A stretch of 64,000 bases of DNA, from positions 1-64,000 of the forward strand of contig CAMBBS010000001.1 in assembly GCA_945863875.1 (NCBI GenBank), read 5' to 3'. Below, piece after piece: positions 62,838-64,000 of this stretch. The position numbers and the translations under genes are program-made. Source of the stretch: Desulfopila aestuarii DSM 18488. GTDB lineage: Bacteria > Desulfobacterota > Desulfobulbia > Desulfobulbales > Desulfocapsaceae. The notes under the pieces are model-generated. The model saw only the letters and a list, made by a program, of their open reading frames with translations. It was not told the origin of the DNA and did not search any database. Within the stretch, counting starts at the first letter, position 1; the number at the start of each line of letters is the position of its first letter.

Positions 62838-63389
62838 TCAAGCCGTATGCCGTTTTATCCAGGCCACATAGCGGTCGATCCAACCCTGGAAAAAGGCTTT
62901 GCTTTCCATGCCAATGTTACCGGACTCGTCAAATAAACCGTCCTTTGCCTGGACGAAGGCCTCCGGCTGGCCAAGTGTCGGTACATCCAGATAAGCGAGG
63001 ATAGTACGCAAATGTTGCTGCGCGATGGCCGTGCCGATAGTCCCCACGGAAACTCCCAGTACCCCCGCCGGTTTGCCGGTCCAGGCACTCTGGCCGTAGG
63101 GGCGGGAGGCATGATCAAGCGCATTTTTCAACACACCGGGCAGAGAACGGTTGTATTCCGGGGTTACAAAAAGCAAGCCCTGCGCCGCACGGACGTCACT
63201 CTTTAACCGTTTGACCGAATCGGCCGGATTACCGTCATCGTCCTGATTGTAGAGTGGCAAATCACCAATGTCCAGGTGCTTGAAAGTGAATTCCGAAGGT
63301 GCCAGCTTAATAATGGCGCTGGCCAGGGAACGGTTAAAGGAAGCCTTGCGCAGGCTGCCAACGATGACGGCAATGTGATAATGACGCAT
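62838..63389 (-). CDS. NADPH-dependent FMN reductase
   Basis: A 183-residue flavoprotein of the NADPH-dependent FMN reductase / chromate reductase family. It has the flavin phosphate region IAVIVGSLRKASFNRSLA, the YNRSLPGVLKNALDHASRP segment typical of the family, and GVLGVSVGTIGTAIAQQHL. AGGAGAAAATC precedes the ATG. It could reduce quinones, azo compounds or metals. It probably has its own promoter, being divergent from nothing and convergent with the diguanylate cyclase. Confidence 0.92.
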   Translation of the reverse strand: MRHYHIAVIVGSLRKASFNRSLASAIIKLAPSEFTFKHLDIGDLPLYNQDDDGNPADSVKRLKSDVRAAQGLLFVTPEYNRSLPGVLKNALDHASRPYGQSAWTGKPAGVLGVSVGTIGTAIAQQHLRTILAYLDVPTLGQPEAFVQAKDGLFDESGNIGMESKAFFQGWIDRYVAWIKRHTA

Positions 63390-63515
63390 GATTTTCTCCT
63401 GTAATCGATATTTTTTCTGTGCGGCGAAGTGCGGTTGTGCCTATCGGTGCTGCAGCCCATTTAGGCCGGTGCTACGAAAACTCCAGGGTTGCGAGGAGCT
63501 TTCTGATGCTCGGCT

Positions 63516-64000
63516 TTAAGCCGCTACACCCGCATGTTCCGCCCGACCATCAAGTACTTTCCTGATCAGAGCGGCAATGCTGTCTTTGGTCAGAGGTTTC
63601 AGGGCGAATCCTTTGATGCCTAAAAGCCTGGTTTTTTCTTCGGAGATGAGATTGCTGTAGCCGGTGCAGAGAATTATCGGCAGCTGGGGACGGACCTGCA
63701 GCAAACGTCGGGCCAGATCGAAGCCGGTCATGCCCGGCATGGTCTGATCGGTGATGACCAGATCGAAGGCTTCGGGCTGGTTTTTGAAGGTGTTCAGGGC
63801 TTCCAGGCTGCTGGTCCGCACCGTGACGGTATAGCCGAGCCTCTGCAGCATGGTCTGGGCCATCTCGCACAACATTTTTTCATCATCAACAAAGAGAATA
63901 CTCTCGGTACCGACGGGGAGCAGCTCGAAGGGTTTGGCCTCCGGTACCGGATGGTCGGCGAGGGCCGGCAGCATGATATGGAAAACACTGCCCTCGCCGG
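63516..64000 (-). CDS. hybrid sensor histidine kinase, C-terminal part (cut by window edge)
   Basis: Minus-strand reading enters at the window edge with GEGSVFHIMLPALAD, the last strand of a HATPase_c domain. It continues into a receiver domain: SILFVDDEKMLCEMAQTML, phospho-acceptor Asp in DLVITDQTMPGMTGF, LCTGYSNLISEEKTRLLG and the Lys of FALKPLTKDSIAAL. It stops at 63516. The N-terminal sensory and kinase parts lie beyond the window, so the signal is unknown. The receiver at the C-terminus makes it a hybrid kinase. Confidence 0.85.
   Translation of the reverse strand, partial: GEGSVFHIMLPALADHPVPEAKPFELLPVGTESILFVDDEKMLCEMAQTMLQRLGYTVTVRTSSLEALNTFKNQPEAFDLVITDQTMPGMTGFDLARRLLQVRPQLPIILCTGYSNLISEEKTRLLGIKGFALKPLTKDSIAALIRKVLDGRAEHAGVAA

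Overview
The window looks like chromosomal DNA of a Gram-negative, largely anaerobic bacterium. It fits best with the Desulfobacterota, Desulfobulbaceae-like, but this is an inference from gene content. The supporting genes are an anaerobic sulfatase-maturating radical SAM enzyme, several sigma-54 regulators with recognisable -24/-12 promoters, a DsrE-family gene with an in-frame UGA that looks like selenocysteine, a fused malic enzyme/phosphotransacetylase, NhaD and SLC13-type transporters, and insertion sequences of types common in that group. I recognised no tRNA, rRNA or CRISPR array.

Layout. 0-8.3 kb: an orphan solute-binding protein, a LysE pseudogene cut by an IS200/IS605-type element, a cyclic-nucleotide/PATAN protein, a chemoreceptor and transposase debris. 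8.3-12.6 kb: a sigma-54 activator beside an iron alcohol dehydrogenase and lactonase-like metallo-hydrolase operon with its own -24/-12 promoter. 12.6-18 kb: remnants of a large transposase, a tyrosine recombinase, a group II intron, an IS605-type element and an IS1634-type element. 18.3-24.5 kb: malic enzyme, then universal stress protein plus P-type ATPase. 24.5-32.9 kb: nested IS elements, a DisA-type diadenylate cyclase with an N-terminal sensor region, a VapBC-type pair, the DsrE-like selenoprotein candidate and an HD hydrolase. 33-38.8 kb: a plasmid-derived block with an F-type transfer cluster (TraA-L-E-K-B), a MerR-like and a sigma-like regulator, and a TrfA-type initiator with an iteron array. 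39.4-42.1 kb: a helix-turn-helix regulator and more IS debris. 42.2-53.5 kb: anaerobic sulfatase maturase, sulfatase, and a tightly overlapping MoxR/DUF58/DUF4381/HAD/Bat-type operon ending near an outer-membrane protein. 53.8-60.9 kb: an AlgB/KinB-like two-component pair, NhaD antiporter, receiver protein, broken CBS gene and SLC13 transporter. 61-64 kb: IS debris, a diguanylate cyclase, an FMN reductase and the end of a hybrid histidine kinase.

How the parts may work together. The sulfatase block looks like an exported sulfatase, its cytoplasmic maturase, and a MoxR-VWA chaperone-like system in the envelope. The next block could handle sodium and anion transport under sigma-54 control, and its kinase gene has a clear -24/-12 promoter next to the sigma-54 response regulator. 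A link between these blocks is my inference from adjacency only. The plasmid block keeps an origin-like region and initiator but only the first part of a transfer operon, so it is probably a degraded integrated plasmid bounded by IS debris. Every TnpB in the window has lost its nuclease core, while one TnpA (2597-3010) looks intact.
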